Shown: one piece after another, positions 9,478 to 18,764 of the stretch
Layout: each line of letters opens with the position of its first letter
Position numbering within the stretch: position 1 is the stretch's first letter
Source of the DNA: Imbroritus primus
Lineage (GTDB): Bacteria > Pseudomonadota > Gammaproteobacteria > Burkholderiales > Burkholderiaceae
Assembly: GCA_000272025.2 (NCBI GenBank)
Contig: AKCV02000026.1
Span: forward strand, 186,001-250,000
Direction of reading: 5' to 3'
Length of the DNA stretch: 64,000 nucleotides
The notes under the pieces: model-generated
Told to the model about the DNA's origin: nothing
The model's input: the letters and a program-made list of their open reading frames with translations, nothing else
Databases searched by the model: none
Program-made: the position numbers and the translations under genes

Positions 9478-9750
9478 TCAGAACTTCGGCGGTTCCTTCG
9501 GTGGCGTATAAGGCACCTTGCCGTCGCCCAGGAAACGTCGGTTCGTCGCCTCGGCCACTCGGTTGCACAGCACGTCGCCCATCGTCGGACGATCCGTCTT
9601 GCACTGCTGGCGCAGTTCTCGCAAACGCACGGGGTCAGCAGCCAGTTCCTCCACGCTGGGCACGGCAGCGGGCTTGGACGGCTCAGACTTGCCGCAGGCG
9701 ACCAGCAGAACTGCTAGCGACGACATAGCGATGATCTTGGATAGGTTCAT
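9478..9750 (-). CDS. EexN-family lipoprotein (putative entry exclusion)
   Basis: The 90-residue product has a lipoprotein signal peptide with a lipobox LLVAC at residues 15-19. Two cysteines follow further on (QQC, LC), and the tail is NRRFLGDGKVPYTP. It resembles EexN-type entry-exclusion lipoproteins found in conjugative elements. The start at 9750 gives a compact signal peptide. The element thus encodes two small lipoproteins of this kind, this one and the one at 1621-1944. The LysR gene lies 35 bases upstream in the same direction. Confidence 0.8.
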   Translation of the reverse strand: MNLSKIIAMSSLAVLLVACGKSEPSKPAAVPSVEELAADPVRLRELRQQCKTDRPTMGDVLCNRVAEATNRRFLGDGKVPYTPPKEPPKF

Positions 9751-9785
9751 GGCTTGAATCCTCCGAAGTGAAACGGGGCCAATGG

Positions 9786-10679
9786 CTAAGCGTCTCCCGG
9801 TCCCAGGGCTTCGACCCGCTCGATAAAGCGGGCTAGCGCCTGCGACGGCTCGGCGTCGCGGCGCAGCAGATAGGTAGTGAGCATGGGCGACTTTCCCGCG
9901 AGCGGTCGGCCCACCACGCCCGGCTCGCGGCTGGAAGCGATGTGCGCGGCGCCTGCGAGCCCTAGCGCCAAGCCGGCCGACACGAAAGTCATCATCACGT
10001 CGAACGTGGCGACGTACTGTTCGATCAAGGGCTCCCGGTCCTGCTTGCGCAGGATGCGGTCGATCTGCTTGGCATGGCCTTCGCAAACTGCCGGGTCGCC
10101 CAGCACCAGGGGATGTTGCAGCACTTCATCCAGCGGTACCCGCTTGTGGGCCAGTAGTTCATGGCGCGCGGGCATGGCGACCATCAGCTCATCCTCCCAG
10201 GCGGGTTCGATGATGATGCCGTCGCCCACCTCGTCGGCCATCGAGAAGCCCACGTCGTATAGATCGTCACGCAGGCCGCTGAGCTGCTGGGCCAGCGGCA
10301 CCTCGAACAGGCGGATCTCGATCTCCGGGTCTTCCTCGCGGCAGCGCGCCAGCAGCGCCGGCAAGCGCGAGGGGGTGATGCCGTCGGACAGCGCCACGCG
10401 CAACCGGCCGTGAAAGCCATTGGCCGCTGCCTTCACGCTCTCACGCGCCTGGTCCAGCGCCAACAGCACGCGAGGCGCGTTCTCCATCAGCAGCTTGCCC
10501 GCAAGCGTCAGGCGCGTGCTGCGGCTGGTACGCACGAACAGTTGTGCGCCCAACTCTTCTTCCAATTCCCTGATGGCGCGCGACAGTGGTGACTGTTCGA
10601 TATGCAGCCGCTCCGCAGCGCGGGCGAAGTGCAGCTCCTCGGCAACGGCCAGAAAGTACCGAAGGTGACGAAATTCCAT
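9786..10679 (-). CDS. LysR-family transcriptional regulator in the traR position
   Basis: The 297-residue protein begins with a LysR winged helix-turn-helix (MEFRHLRYFLAVAEELHF, then AAERLHIEQSPLSRAI) and has a LysR substrate-binding domain from about residue 90. In Tn4371-like ICEs a LysR-type gene called traR sits upstream of traG, as here, so a role in controlling transfer genes is plausible. The adjacent czc cargo could also be its target. It is transcribed towards eexN and traG. Confidence 0.85.
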   Translation of the reverse strand: MEFRHLRYFLAVAEELHFARAAERLHIEQSPLSRAIRELEEELGAQLFVRTSRSTRLTLAGKLLMENAPRVLLALDQARESVKAAANGFHGRLRVALSDGITPSRLPALLARCREEDPEIEIRLFEVPLAQQLSGLRDDLYDVGFSMADEVGDGIIIEPAWEDELMVAMPARHELLAHKRVPLDEVLQHPLVLGDPAVCEGHAKQIDRILRKQDREPLIEQYVATFDVMMTFVSAGLALGLAGAAHIASSREPGVVGRPLAGKSPMLTTYLLRRDAEPSQALARFIERVEALGPGDA

Positions 10680-10748
10680 GAGTCGATGTCCCTGTAAAGC
10701 TCGAAGGAGTCTGTCGTGGTGCCGTAACGGCGTTCATCGTTGTTCCTT

Positions 10749-13700
10749 TCAAGCGGTTACGCCCTCATGTGCGGGCTCTGCCGTGACATCCTCTTCTTGC
10801 TCGTCCGGGCGATGAGCCAGCCGATACAGAATTGGCAACACGAGCAGCGTCAGTACGGTGGACGACAAGATGCCGCCGATAACCACGGTGGCCAGAGGCC
10901 GTTGGACTTCCGCGCCCGTTCCCGTGGCGATGGCCATCGGGATGAAGCCCAGCGACGCCACCAAGGCCGTCATCAACACGGGGCGCAAGCGGGTCAGCGC
11001 GCCCTCGCGGATGGCTGCGTCCAGCGGCGTTCCGCCCTCTCGCAGGCTGCGGATGTAGGAAATCATCACCAGGCCATTGAGCACGGCAACGCCCGATAGC
11101 GCGATGAAGCCCACGGCGGCCGAGATGGACATGGGAATGTCGCGCAGCCACAGCGCCAGGATGCCGCCGGTCAGTGCGAACGGAATGCCGGTAAAAACCA
11201 GCAAGCCATCCTTGACATTGCCGAACATGGCAAACAGCAGCACGAAGACCAGCAGCAGCGACACCGGAACGACGATCTGCAAGCGCTGGGTGGCGGATTG
11301 CAGGTTCTCGAAAGTGCCGCCCCAGCTCGTCCAGTAGCCTGTGGGAATCTTGACCTGCGCCAGCGCAGCCTCGGCGTCGGCCACGAAGGAGCCGACGTCG
11401 CGGCCACGCACGTTGGCGCTCACCACGATGCGGCGCTTGCCGTTTTCCCGGCTGACCTGGTTGGGGCCGGGTGCCAGCTCGAAGCTCGCCACCTCGGCCA
11501 GTTGGATGAAGTTGGTTCGTCCTTCGCCGCCACCTGTGCCGCGTGGCAACGGAATCGGCAGGCGCTTCATGCTTTCAAGGTCGTTGCGCAGGGACTCCGG
11601 CAGCCGAACCAGGATGTCAAATCGACGGTCCCCTTCAAACAGCGTACCGGCCTCGCGCCCGCCGATGGCCGTGGCCACTGCATCTTGGATGTCGGCCACG
11701 TTCAGCCCGTAGCGCGCGGACTTCTGACGATCAATGTTGACCGTGAGCATCGGCAATCCTGTGGTCTGTTCAACTTTGACCTCAGACGCACCGGGGATCT
11801 TCTGCAACATGGACGAGACTTCTTCGGCTGTCTTGTTCAATACGTCCATGTCGTCGCCGAAGATCTTCACCGCCACATCGCTGCGGACCCCTGAAATGAG
11901 TTCGTTGAAGCGCAATTGGATAGGCTGCGAGAACTCGTAGTTGTTGCCCGGCACCTTGCCCACGACCTCCTGAATGGCCGCCAGCAATTCGTCGCGCGAC
12001 TTGCGCGGCTCCGGCCACTCGGACACCGGCTTGAGCATGATGTAGCCGTCGGAAATGTTCGGCGGCATGGGGTCGGACGCGATTTCCGCCGTGCCGGTGC
12101 GCGCGAAAACGCGGTCGATCTCGGGGAACTTGGCCTTCAGCGTGGCTTCCAGTTGCTGCTGCATCGCAACCGATTGCGAAAGGCTGGTGCCCGGAATGCG
12201 CAGCGCCTGGATGGCGAAATCGCCTTCGTTCAGGCTGGGCACGAACTCGCTGCCCATTCGGGTGGCGATCAGGCCGCACAGCACCACTGCCACGGCGGCT
12301 GCCGCCAGCATCACTGCTTTGGCCGCCATCACGCGATCCAGCAGCGGGCCATACCAGCGCTTGGCCTGCACGACCAGGAAGTTTTCCGTCTCGCTGACCC
12401 GATGGCCGATGAACAGGGCGACCGCTGCCGGGATGAAAGTCACCGACAGGATCATGGCCCCCACGAGTGCAGCCACCACCGTGAACGCCATCGGGTGGAA
12501 CATCTTCCCTTCCACCCCCGTCAGGGCGAAGATGGGCAGGTAGACCACCATGATGATGAGCTGCCCGAACAGCAGCGCGCGGCGTGATTCCTTCGATGCC
12601 AGGAACACCTCGTGAAAGCGTTCCGCCCGCGTCAACGGCCTGCCGTAGTGCGCCTGTGCATGGGCCAGGCGTCGCACGCAGTTCTCGACGATCACCACCG
12701 CTCCGTCGATGATGATGCCGAAGTCCAGCGCCCCGAGGCTCATCAGGTTGGCGCTCACCTTGTAATGCACCATGCCAGTGAAGGTGAACAGCATCGACAA
12801 AGGAATCACCGTCGCCGTGATGATGGCCGCGCGGATGTTGCCCAGGAACAGAAACAGGATCACGATCACCAGGATCGCGCCTTCCAGCAGATTCTTCTTC
12901 ACCGTGGCGATAGCCTTGTCCACCAGCACGGTGCGGTCGTAGACCGTCACCGCATGCACGCCCTCGGGCAAGCTGCGGTTGATCTCCACCATCTTCTTGT
13001 CCACGGCCTGCGAAACCGTACGGCTGTTCTGACCGATGAGCATGAACACAGTGCCCAGCACCACCTCGCGACCGTTATCCGTGGCCGCGCCGGTGCGCAG
13101 TTCACGCCCCAGCCCCACGTCCGCCACGTCACGCACCCGTATCGGCACGCCGCCCGCACTGCTGAGGATAACGTTGCCAATGTCTTCCAGGGTCTTGACT
13201 TGTCCGGGCGCACGGATCAGGTACTGTTCGCCGCGCTTCTCGATATAGCCCGCACCCACGTTGCCGTTATTGCGATCCAGTGCCGTCACGATGTCTTGCA
13301 GGGTAACGCCGAGCGAAGCCAGGCGAGCGGGTATAGGTGCGATCTGATACTCCTTGGCATAACCGCCAATCGAGTTGATTTCCGTCACGCCGGGCACATT
13401 GCGCAACTGCGGTTTGATGATCCAGTCCTGAATCTCGCGCAGATCGGTGGCCGTGTAGGGCTGGCCATCCGGTTTTTTCGCACCATCCTTGGCCTCGACT
13501 GTCCAGAGGTAAATCTCACCCAAGCCTGTCGATATGGGCCCCATCGCAGGAGTGATTCCGGGAGGCAGTTTGTCGCGGGCCTCCTGGATGCGTTCATTGA
13601 CCAACTGGCGCGCGAAGTAGATGTCGGTGCCATCCTTGAAGATCACAGTCACTTGCGACAGCCCGTAGCGGGACAAGGAACGGGTCTGCTCCAGATTGGG

Positions 13701-13928
13701 AAGACCCGCCATCACGGTTTCAATCGGGTAAGTCACCCGCTGCTCGGTTTCCAGAGGGGAATATCCCGGCGCTTGGGTGTTAATCTGCACTTGGACATTG
13801 GTGATGTCCGGGACGGCATCGATAGGTAGCTTTTGGTAGTTGAACACGCCGATGGCAGCCATACCAAAGACCGCCAGCAACACCAACCATCGGTGCTCGA
13901 TGGCTGCGCGAATGAGTTTTTCAAACAT
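10749..13928 (-). CDS. czcA: CzcA, RND metal/proton antiporter (cobalt-zinc-cadmium efflux)
   Basis: The 1059-residue inner-membrane RND protein matches CzcA closely: it has the HME-RND signature DFGIIIDGAVVIVEN in the fourth transmembrane helix, which supplies the proton-relay acidic residues. It also has the paired six-helix halves and the PNISDGYIMLKP periplasmic region. It drives metal cations out through CzcB and CzcC. The start MFEKLIRAAIEHRW at 13928 follows a GGAG sequence by eight bases and leaves 16 bases after czcB. A longer start would overlap czcB. Confidence 0.96.
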   Translation of the reverse strand: MFEKLIRAAIEHRWLVLLAVFGMAAIGVFNYQKLPIDAVPDITNVQVQINTQAPGYSPLETEQRVTYPIETVMAGLPNLEQTRSLSRYGLSQVTVIFKDGTDIYFARQLVNERIQEARDKLPPGITPAMGPISTGLGEIYLWTVEAKDGAKKPDGQPYTATDLREIQDWIIKPQLRNVPGVTEINSIGGYAKEYQIAPIPARLASLGVTLQDIVTALDRNNGNVGAGYIEKRGEQYLIRAPGQVKTLEDIGNVILSSAGGVPIRVRDVADVGLGRELRTGAATDNGREVVLGTVFMLIGQNSRTVSQAVDKKMVEINRSLPEGVHAVTVYDRTVLVDKAIATVKKNLLEGAILVIVILFLFLGNIRAAIITATVIPLSMLFTFTGMVHYKVSANLMSLGALDFGIIIDGAVVIVENCVRRLAHAQAHYGRPLTRAERFHEVFLASKESRRALLFGQLIIMVVYLPIFALTGVEGKMFHPMAFTVVAALVGAMILSVTFIPAAVALFIGHRVSETENFLVVQAKRWYGPLLDRVMAAKAVMLAAAAVAVVLCGLIATRMGSEFVPSLNEGDFAIQALRIPGTSLSQSVAMQQQLEATLKAKFPEIDRVFARTGTAEIASDPMPPNISDGYIMLKPVSEWPEPRKSRDELLAAIQEVVGKVPGNNYEFSQPIQLRFNELISGVRSDVAVKIFGDDMDVLNKTAEEVSSMLQKIPGASEVKVEQTTGLPMLTVNIDRQKSARYGLNVADIQDAVATAIGGREAGTLFEGDRRFDILVRLPESLRNDLESMKRLPIPLPRGTGGGEGRTNFIQLAEVASFELAPGPNQVSRENGKRRIVVSANVRGRDVGSFVADAEAALAQVKIPTGYWTSWGGTFENLQSATQRLQIVVPVSLLLVFVLLFAMFGNVKDGLLVFTGIPFALTGGILALWLRDIPMSISAAVGFIALSGVAVLNGLVMISYIRSLREGGTPLDAAIREGALTRLRPVLMTALVASLGFIPMAIATGTGAEVQRPLATVVIGGILSSTVLTLLVLPILYRLAHRPDEQEEDVTAEPAHEGVTA

Positions 13929-13944
13929 GTGTGTCGCTCCGGTA

Positions 13945-15543
13945 TCAATGGGTGTGTTCGGCAGAGGCTTTGCCAAGCTCTGACTTCACGACAAAGCTGC
14001 CAGCCGACGCATACGGAGCCCCCGCCTTCAGCCCTTGAACCACCTCGACGCGCTTGCCATCACTACGGCCCAACTGCACGGGCTGGGCAATGAAGCCACC
14101 ATTCACTTTCAAAAACACGACGGGCTTGCCGCCCACGGTCTGAATGGCATCACCGGCCACCGTCACGGGCACGTCGGCCTCAGATGAGGTCACTTCCACG
14201 TTGACAAACAGTCCGGGACGCCAAGCGCCTTGGGGGTTGGACAAGACCACGCGGGCCTTGGCCATGCGGGTTTGTTCGCCAATCAGCGCGCCAACAAAGG
14301 TGATGGTGCCTTGCGCGCTGGCATCGAATGCCGTTGCCTTGATGGTGACCTTTTCGCCGACCCTGACCAGTGGCAAGTCCTTGGCAGGTATGTTGATTTC
14401 AGCCCAGACCTGTCCCAGATCGGACACGGTGAACACGGCGGCGTCTTCCTTGACGGCCTCACCCAGGCTGAGATGCTTTTCAATCACCAGGCCATCGAAC
14501 GGGGCGCGCAACTCAAAGCGATTCAGCCCTCCCGAAGATCCCGCGCTCAACCCCAAGGCCGACAGCTTCTGCTGAGCATTGGCCACAGCGACTTGCGCCT
14601 CGTTTAACGCCTGCCCTGCTTGTAGGTAGTCCTGCTCGGCGGAAATTTTCTGCTCCCAGAGCCGCTTTTCACGCTCGAACGTGGTCTTGGCCAAGGCCAG
14701 ACGCTTTTGTGCTGTCTGCAACTCGCTGCGCTGCTCAGACGCAGCCGGGCTGGCAATGACTGCGAGAACCTGTCCCTTCTTGACTGCTTGACCCAGACTG
14801 GCCTGAACGCTCTCGACCACTCCTGCAATGCGTGGGACAACGTGCGAAGTCCGGTCTTCGTTCAAGCGAATTTCCCCGGGCAATTGCAAGGCTGACTTGA
14901 TTCGTGCCGCGCCAGCCGTGTCGATGCTAATGGATGCCGCTTTGATTTGTGCATCACTGAGTTCGACTTTCCCCTCCTCTTGGTTGAGGACGAACATGAA
15001 GGGTTCGTTGGCTGTCTGGGCAACGATGCTGATCTCGAACGCGTGCGGCTCCGGCACGACCTCGCGGCTCAGCAGGCTGTCCTTGTCAGGCGCGAAGTTG
15101 AGCGCCTGCTTCTCGCCGGTCAAGCGCGTGACGGTGGCGCTGACCTTTGCAGTGTTGCTGGCAAGTGGTTTGCCCTTGTCATAGAGCCAGATTCGCAAAC
15201 GAGGCTCACCGCCTTCCTCCGCGAGCAACGCCTCCAATCCGAAATCCCCTTCATTGAACAGTTTGCCGCCATGCACCCCCTTGCTCGGCCCTTCGTGGTG
15301 CTCACCGTCCGCATGGCCCTTGTCGTGGTCGTGCTGGTCACCACTTGCCTTGTCGTGATGCTCACCATCACTGTGCGCCTTGGACTCAACGTGGCTGCCG
15401 TGACCGTGGCCATCACCTTCGGCTGTCTTGGTTGCTTTGCCGCCGAGAATGGCGCTGCCCAGTACGACGCCCGTCGCAGCGATCACGGCGATGGCGATCA
15501 ACTGCTTCTTGCTGACGCTCAGTTTGTTCGTGTCGATTTTCAT
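13945..15543 (-). CDS. czcB: CzcB, periplasmic adaptor (membrane fusion) protein
   Basis: The 532-residue protein has an N-terminal membrane anchor (about residues 13-33). A His/Asp-rich stretch follows (residues about 44-85, many HDH/GHGH/EHH units) that fits a CzcB metal-binding region. The rest has the alpha-hairpin, lipoyl and beta-barrel layout of membrane fusion proteins. It links CzcA to CzcC. Two bases separate it from czcC and it is followed by czcA, forming the czcCBA operon. Confidence 0.94.
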   Translation of the reverse strand: MKIDTNKLSVSKKQLIAIAVIAATGVVLGSAILGGKATKTAEGDGHGHGSHVESKAHSDGEHHDKASGDQHDHDKGHADGEHHEGPSKGVHGGKLFNEGDFGLEALLAEEGGEPRLRIWLYDKGKPLASNTAKVSATVTRLTGEKQALNFAPDKDSLLSREVVPEPHAFEISIVAQTANEPFMFVLNQEEGKVELSDAQIKAASISIDTAGAARIKSALQLPGEIRLNEDRTSHVVPRIAGVVESVQASLGQAVKKGQVLAVIASPAASEQRSELQTAQKRLALAKTTFEREKRLWEQKISAEQDYLQAGQALNEAQVAVANAQQKLSALGLSAGSSGGLNRFELRAPFDGLVIEKHLSLGEAVKEDAAVFTVSDLGQVWAEINIPAKDLPLVRVGEKVTIKATAFDASAQGTITFVGALIGEQTRMAKARVVLSNPQGAWRPGLFVNVEVTSSEADVPVTVAGDAIQTVGGKPVVFLKVNGGFIAQPVQLGRSDGKRVEVVQGLKAGAPYASAGSFVVKSELGKASAEHTH

Positions 15544-15545
15544 GT

Positions 15546-16871
15546 TTATTCCTTGTTCGCTGGCGGGGTGGCACTTGCGGCGGATTCGCCGAGCACTCGG
15601 TCAATGTCCGCCGCTGCGCGATGCGCTTCAGCCAGTGCTTTGAGGTATTGGGATTGGGCGGCGAAGTAGGTGCGCTGTGCGTCCAGCACTTCCAGGAAGT
15701 TGAACTTGCCGTTTTCAAACCCGACGGTGGCCGCGTCGTAGGCGCTCTTGGCCCCAGGCAACACCTCCCGCTGCAACACGTCGATTTCTCCGCGAACCGA
15801 CGCCAGCCGCTCGCGGGCTTGCAGAACCTCCGTGTCAAGGCGCACATTCAACGCTTGGAGTTCGTCCCGCGCCTTGTCTTCACGCTTCAACGCCTCCAGC
15901 AAGTTGCCCTGATTGCGATCAAACAAAGGCAGCGGCACGGAAACGCCGAGCATCAATTGATTGCGCTGAAGCTCGTTCGGGCGTTTCACACCCAGGCTGA
16001 CCGTGATGTCGGGGGTTTGCTTGCTGCGCTCCACATCGGCCAGCGACCTACGGCGTTCGACCTCCAATTGCGCCCGGCGCAGTGCCGACGAGGCCGACAG
16101 GCGCTGCTGAATGTCATCCAAAGAAGGGATAACCGGAAGATCGTCCACGCTGCCTGCCACCTGGGTAAATCGCGGTGGATTGGCTCCCAGTAAGCTCGCC
16201 AAACGCGCCCGCGCACTGCGTTGCTCGCTCTGGGCCTGCGCCAGTTCAACCCGTACTCCCGCCTCGGCCACCCGAGCCTTGGTTTCTTCGACTGGAGAAA
16301 CCTTGCCCGCCGCCACGCGTTTGGCAACAGCATCGGTGGCTCGTCTTGCCAGATCGGCGCTGGCTTGGGCCAGTGCTGCGCGTTCCTGTGCCGCCAAAGT
16401 CTCGAAGAAGGCCGCGACTACGGCGGCGCGAACTTCGACGCGGCGCACGTTCAGTTCTTCGGCTGCAATGTCGCGTCCTCGCTCTGCCGCCGTGATACGG
16501 GCAGCGCGCTTGCCACCCATTTCGATGGGCAGATTGATCTGCACGCTTTGTGTGCGGGTCTGCGCCCGCTGGTCTTCCAGTAAGTACGCCAGTTCTGGAT
16601 TTGGGCGAGCTTGCCCCTGGATCACCTGACCTTGCGTCGCCTCGATTTCCCGCCTTGCGATAGCCAGATCTAGATTGCCATCCAGGGCTAGCGCGATGGC
16701 CTTTTGCAGAGTCAGGGGCGTTGCTGCTTCAATCTGCTCTACGCCGTTGGCGCTCTGCCCAAGAGCTGGTGCCGTCGGCAATAACTGAGCGAAAGCCGTC
16801 CCCGTCATGAGCGCAAGGAGCAAGCCTGCCGCAACCGCCCTCGCGTTGTAATTGTGAATATCCTTCAGCAT
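15546..16871 (-). CDS. czcC: CzcC, outer-membrane efflux channel
   Basis: The 441-residue product has a signal peptide (LLLALMTGTAFAQ) and two TolC-type outer-membrane efflux repeats rich in Ala, Gln and Glu coiled-coil helices. This identifies the outer-membrane factor of the Czc tripartite pump. The start at 16871 is preceded by GGAG at good spacing; an upstream ATG at 16898 would only add nine residues before it. Confidence 0.93.
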   Translation of the reverse strand: MLKDIHNYNARAVAAGLLLALMTGTAFAQLLPTAPALGQSANGVEQIEAATPLTLQKAIALALDGNLDLAIARREIEATQGQVIQGQARPNPELAYLLEDQRAQTRTQSVQINLPIEMGGKRAARITAAERGRDIAAEELNVRRVEVRAAVVAAFFETLAAQERAALAQASADLARRATDAVAKRVAAGKVSPVEETKARVAEAGVRVELAQAQSEQRSARARLASLLGANPPRFTQVAGSVDDLPVIPSLDDIQQRLSASSALRRAQLEVERRRSLADVERSKQTPDITVSLGVKRPNELQRNQLMLGVSVPLPLFDRNQGNLLEALKREDKARDELQALNVRLDTEVLQARERLASVRGEIDVLQREVLPGAKSAYDAATVGFENGKFNFLEVLDAQRTYFAAQSQYLKALAEAHRAAADIDRVLGESAASATPPANKE

Positions 16872-17037
16872 CCGATTCTCCAGTGATTTGAAATACACAA
16901 GGGAATCGGCGGGGGGCGATCCAGATGATCGCCAGCAACGTCATCACATCAGCCGCGCGAAGCCGGCTGGATACCGTAGCGCGCCATGCGCGACGGCAGG
17001 GGTGAGGACGAAGGGAAAGGAACGCGCTCCCCGCCGA

Positions 17038-17391
17038 TCAGGCGAGGACACGCCACTGAGGGCGCTCTAAACGTTCAGGTGGAGGCGCAGCAAGGTGCTC
17101 CGGGGGATACCCCGTATCCAGGGACGGGCTGACCGGCGACGCCAGCTTGACATCCCCTGACAAGACCGAGAAGCACCCGGCATGACAGGACGCGCAATCA
17201 GGATCGCCACCCAGGGTCTTGGCCGGATCAGGGCTGGCATCCTGGCCGTCGGCCGCCTTGTGCTGATGCGCATGGTGGCCGAAGTGCTTGGCCGCAGCTC
17301 CGGTTTCATGCTGGCAATAACTGGCCACTGCCGCCCAACTGAATTGAAGCGGCAAGAACACCAGCAAGACGATGGCCAGCCATTTGCGCAT
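17038..17391 (-). CDS. czcI: CzcI-like periplasmic metal-resistance protein
   Basis: The 117-residue product has a signal peptide (AIVLLVFLPLQFSWA) and the motif SYCQHETG. Several His pairs follow (HHAHQH), then CASCHAGC and a Pro-rich tail. This is the CzcI pattern, encoded upstream of czcCBA in Cupriavidus. CzcI is thought to act in regulation or metal binding in the periplasm. A 166-base gap (16872-17037) separates it from czcC, so expression may be partly independent. Confidence 0.85.
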   Translation of the reverse strand: MRKWLAIVLLVFLPLQFSWAAVASYCQHETGAAAKHFGHHAHQHKAADGQDASPDPAKTLGGDPDCASCHAGCFSVLSGDVKLASPVSPSLDTGYPPEHLAAPPPERLERPQWRVLA

Positions 17392-17597
17392 AGGGGTAAC
17401 AGTGTAGCAGCTACAGGCTTTACTTTGCCACTCCTCGCTGCTTGGGTTTTCTCAGAGCCCCGTGCGCGTAGCGTGCCTCCTCTCAGGTTCATCCTGCATC
17501 AAATCAGAGCCGCTTCGATATTCGGCGAGTTGTGGCCGCTTTGACGACTGAGGCGACACGAGGGGGCGCCACAGCGCAGGGTACGGGCAGCAGCAGG

Positions 17598-17933
17598 TCA
17601 ACCGCCGGAATACATTTCGAGCCGCGCACGCCGCGCTTCTGGTGATTCGCTGCGCATCTCATCGACAACCTGCTGGCGCGTCTTCGGCGCTTCGGAACTC
17701 TTGATGGGCAACGGTGCTCCACGTTGCAGGATTGCCAGCGTACCGTCCTTGCGGGCTGCCTCGACTTCGGCCATCACCTGGGCGCGTGTCTTGGTACTCT
17801 GGAAGTGATCCGGGTGGTACGTGAAGCCCTCCTCGGTGGGGGCCGGATGCCAAATCGAACTGGCCTGGGCCGTCAGGGGGAGTGCCGTAGCCAGGACGAT
17901 GGCCTTCAAGGCAGCAATATGGGTCAGTTTCAT
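17598..17933 (-). CDS. DUF4148-family secreted small protein
   Basis: The 111-residue product has a signal peptide ending TAQA. Its repetitive sequence is typical of DUF4148 proteins: FQSTKTRAQVMAEVEAARKDG, later KTRQQVVDEM, and ARRARLEMYSGG at the end. These proteins are common in Burkholderiales next to metal or stress genes and have no established biochemical function. The start at 17933 follows AAAGGACC. It is divergent from czcR across 144 bases, so both may respond to CzcR. Confidence 0.85.
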   Translation of the reverse strand: MKLTHIAALKAIVLATALPLTAQASSIWHPAPTEEGFTYHPDHFQSTKTRAQVMAEVEAARKDGTLAILQRGAPLPIKSSEAPKTRQQVVDEMRSESPEARRARLEMYSGG

Positions 17934-18077
17934 TTCATGGTCCTTTCCATTGCTAAGTACAGATAATCGATATGCCCGAAGGCATGAGGACAATGTAAGA
18001 ACCGGCACCGAACGGGAGTAAAACGTGCAGATGACAATTTGGACAGGTTGCGAGAGACCGCGGCAGGAACGCTGCGC
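17934..18077. promoter_or_regulatory. Divergent control region between the DUF4148 gene and czcR
   Basis: The 144-base gap is AT-richer than its surroundings and carries the bases for two outward promoters. It contains GACAATGTAA near 17990 and ATGACAATTT near 18031, both sharing the GACAAT core, which could be half-sites for an OmpR-type regulator such as CzcR. No textbook promoter was identified with confidence. Confidence 0.35.
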
Positions 18078-18764
18078 ATGAAGCTGCTGCTCGTGGAAGA
18101 CGAAGCCAAGCTCGCGGACTATCTTCGCAAGGGACTCTCTGAAGAAGGCTATGTGATCGATGTGGCTGTCAACGGCATCGATGGCCTCCACATGGCTTCT
18201 GACGGCCACTACGACCTGATCGTTCTCGACACCATGCTGCCGGGCATCGACGGCTTTGGCTTGCTGGCCGCGCTGCGGCAGAACAAGCAGACGCCGGTGA
18301 TCATGTTGACGGCCCGTCATCGTATCGAGGATCGCGTGCGCGGACTGAAGACGGGAGCGGACGACTACCTCGTTAAGCCGTTCGCCTTTTCCGAACTGGT
18401 GGCACGCATCGAGGTGCTGCTGCGCCGCGCTGCTGGTACTGCACCCGCGCCTGATGCGCTGGTGCTGTGCCTTGGGGATTTGCAAGTGGACCTGGCGAGG
18501 CGGCGCGCTACTCGGGCCGGCCAGCGCATCGACCTGTCCGCAAAGGAGTTCCAACTGCTGACGCTGCTCTTGCGCCGCAAGGGCGAGGTTCTGTCACGTA
18601 CCGAAATCGCGGAGCAAGTATGGGACGTGAACTTCGATCACGGTACCAACGTGATCGACGTCGCTGTGCGTCGCCTTCGGAGCAAGCTCGACCTGCCCTT
18701 CGAGCGCCCACTGCTGCACACCGTCCGTGGCATGGGCTACGTACTCGAAGATCGGCAGTCGTGA
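18078..18764 (+). CDS. czcR: CzcR, OmpR-family metal-responsive response regulator
   Basis: The 228-residue protein starts MKLLLVEDEAKLADYLRKG. It has the receiver-domain acidic pocket (E8/D9), the phosphoacceptor Asp in LIVLDTMLPG (residue 51) and the conserved Lys in DYLVKPFAF, followed by a winged-helix DNA-binding domain. It is the partner of the sensor kinase that overlaps its stop codon. In metal-resistance islands this pair activates czc genes in response to zinc, cadmium or cobalt. The upstream in-frame ATG at 18039 was rejected because it adds a non-family N-terminus. Confidence 0.92.
   Translation: MKLLLVEDEAKLADYLRKGLSEEGYVIDVAVNGIDGLHMASDGHYDLIVLDTMLPGIDGFGLLAALRQNKQTPVIMLTARHRIEDRVRGLKTGADDYLVKPFAFSELVARIEVLLRRAAGTAPAPDALVLCLGDLQVDLARRRATRAGQRIDLSAKEFQLLTLLLRRKGEVLSRTEIAEQVWDVNFDHGTNVIDVAVRRLRSKLDLPFERPLLHTVRGMGYVLEDRQS

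Noticed and set aside
17934-18554. A long upstream extension of the DUF4148 gene (318 codons in total).
   Set aside because: The extension runs antisense through czcR. The start at 17933 has a signal peptide and a ribosome-binding site.
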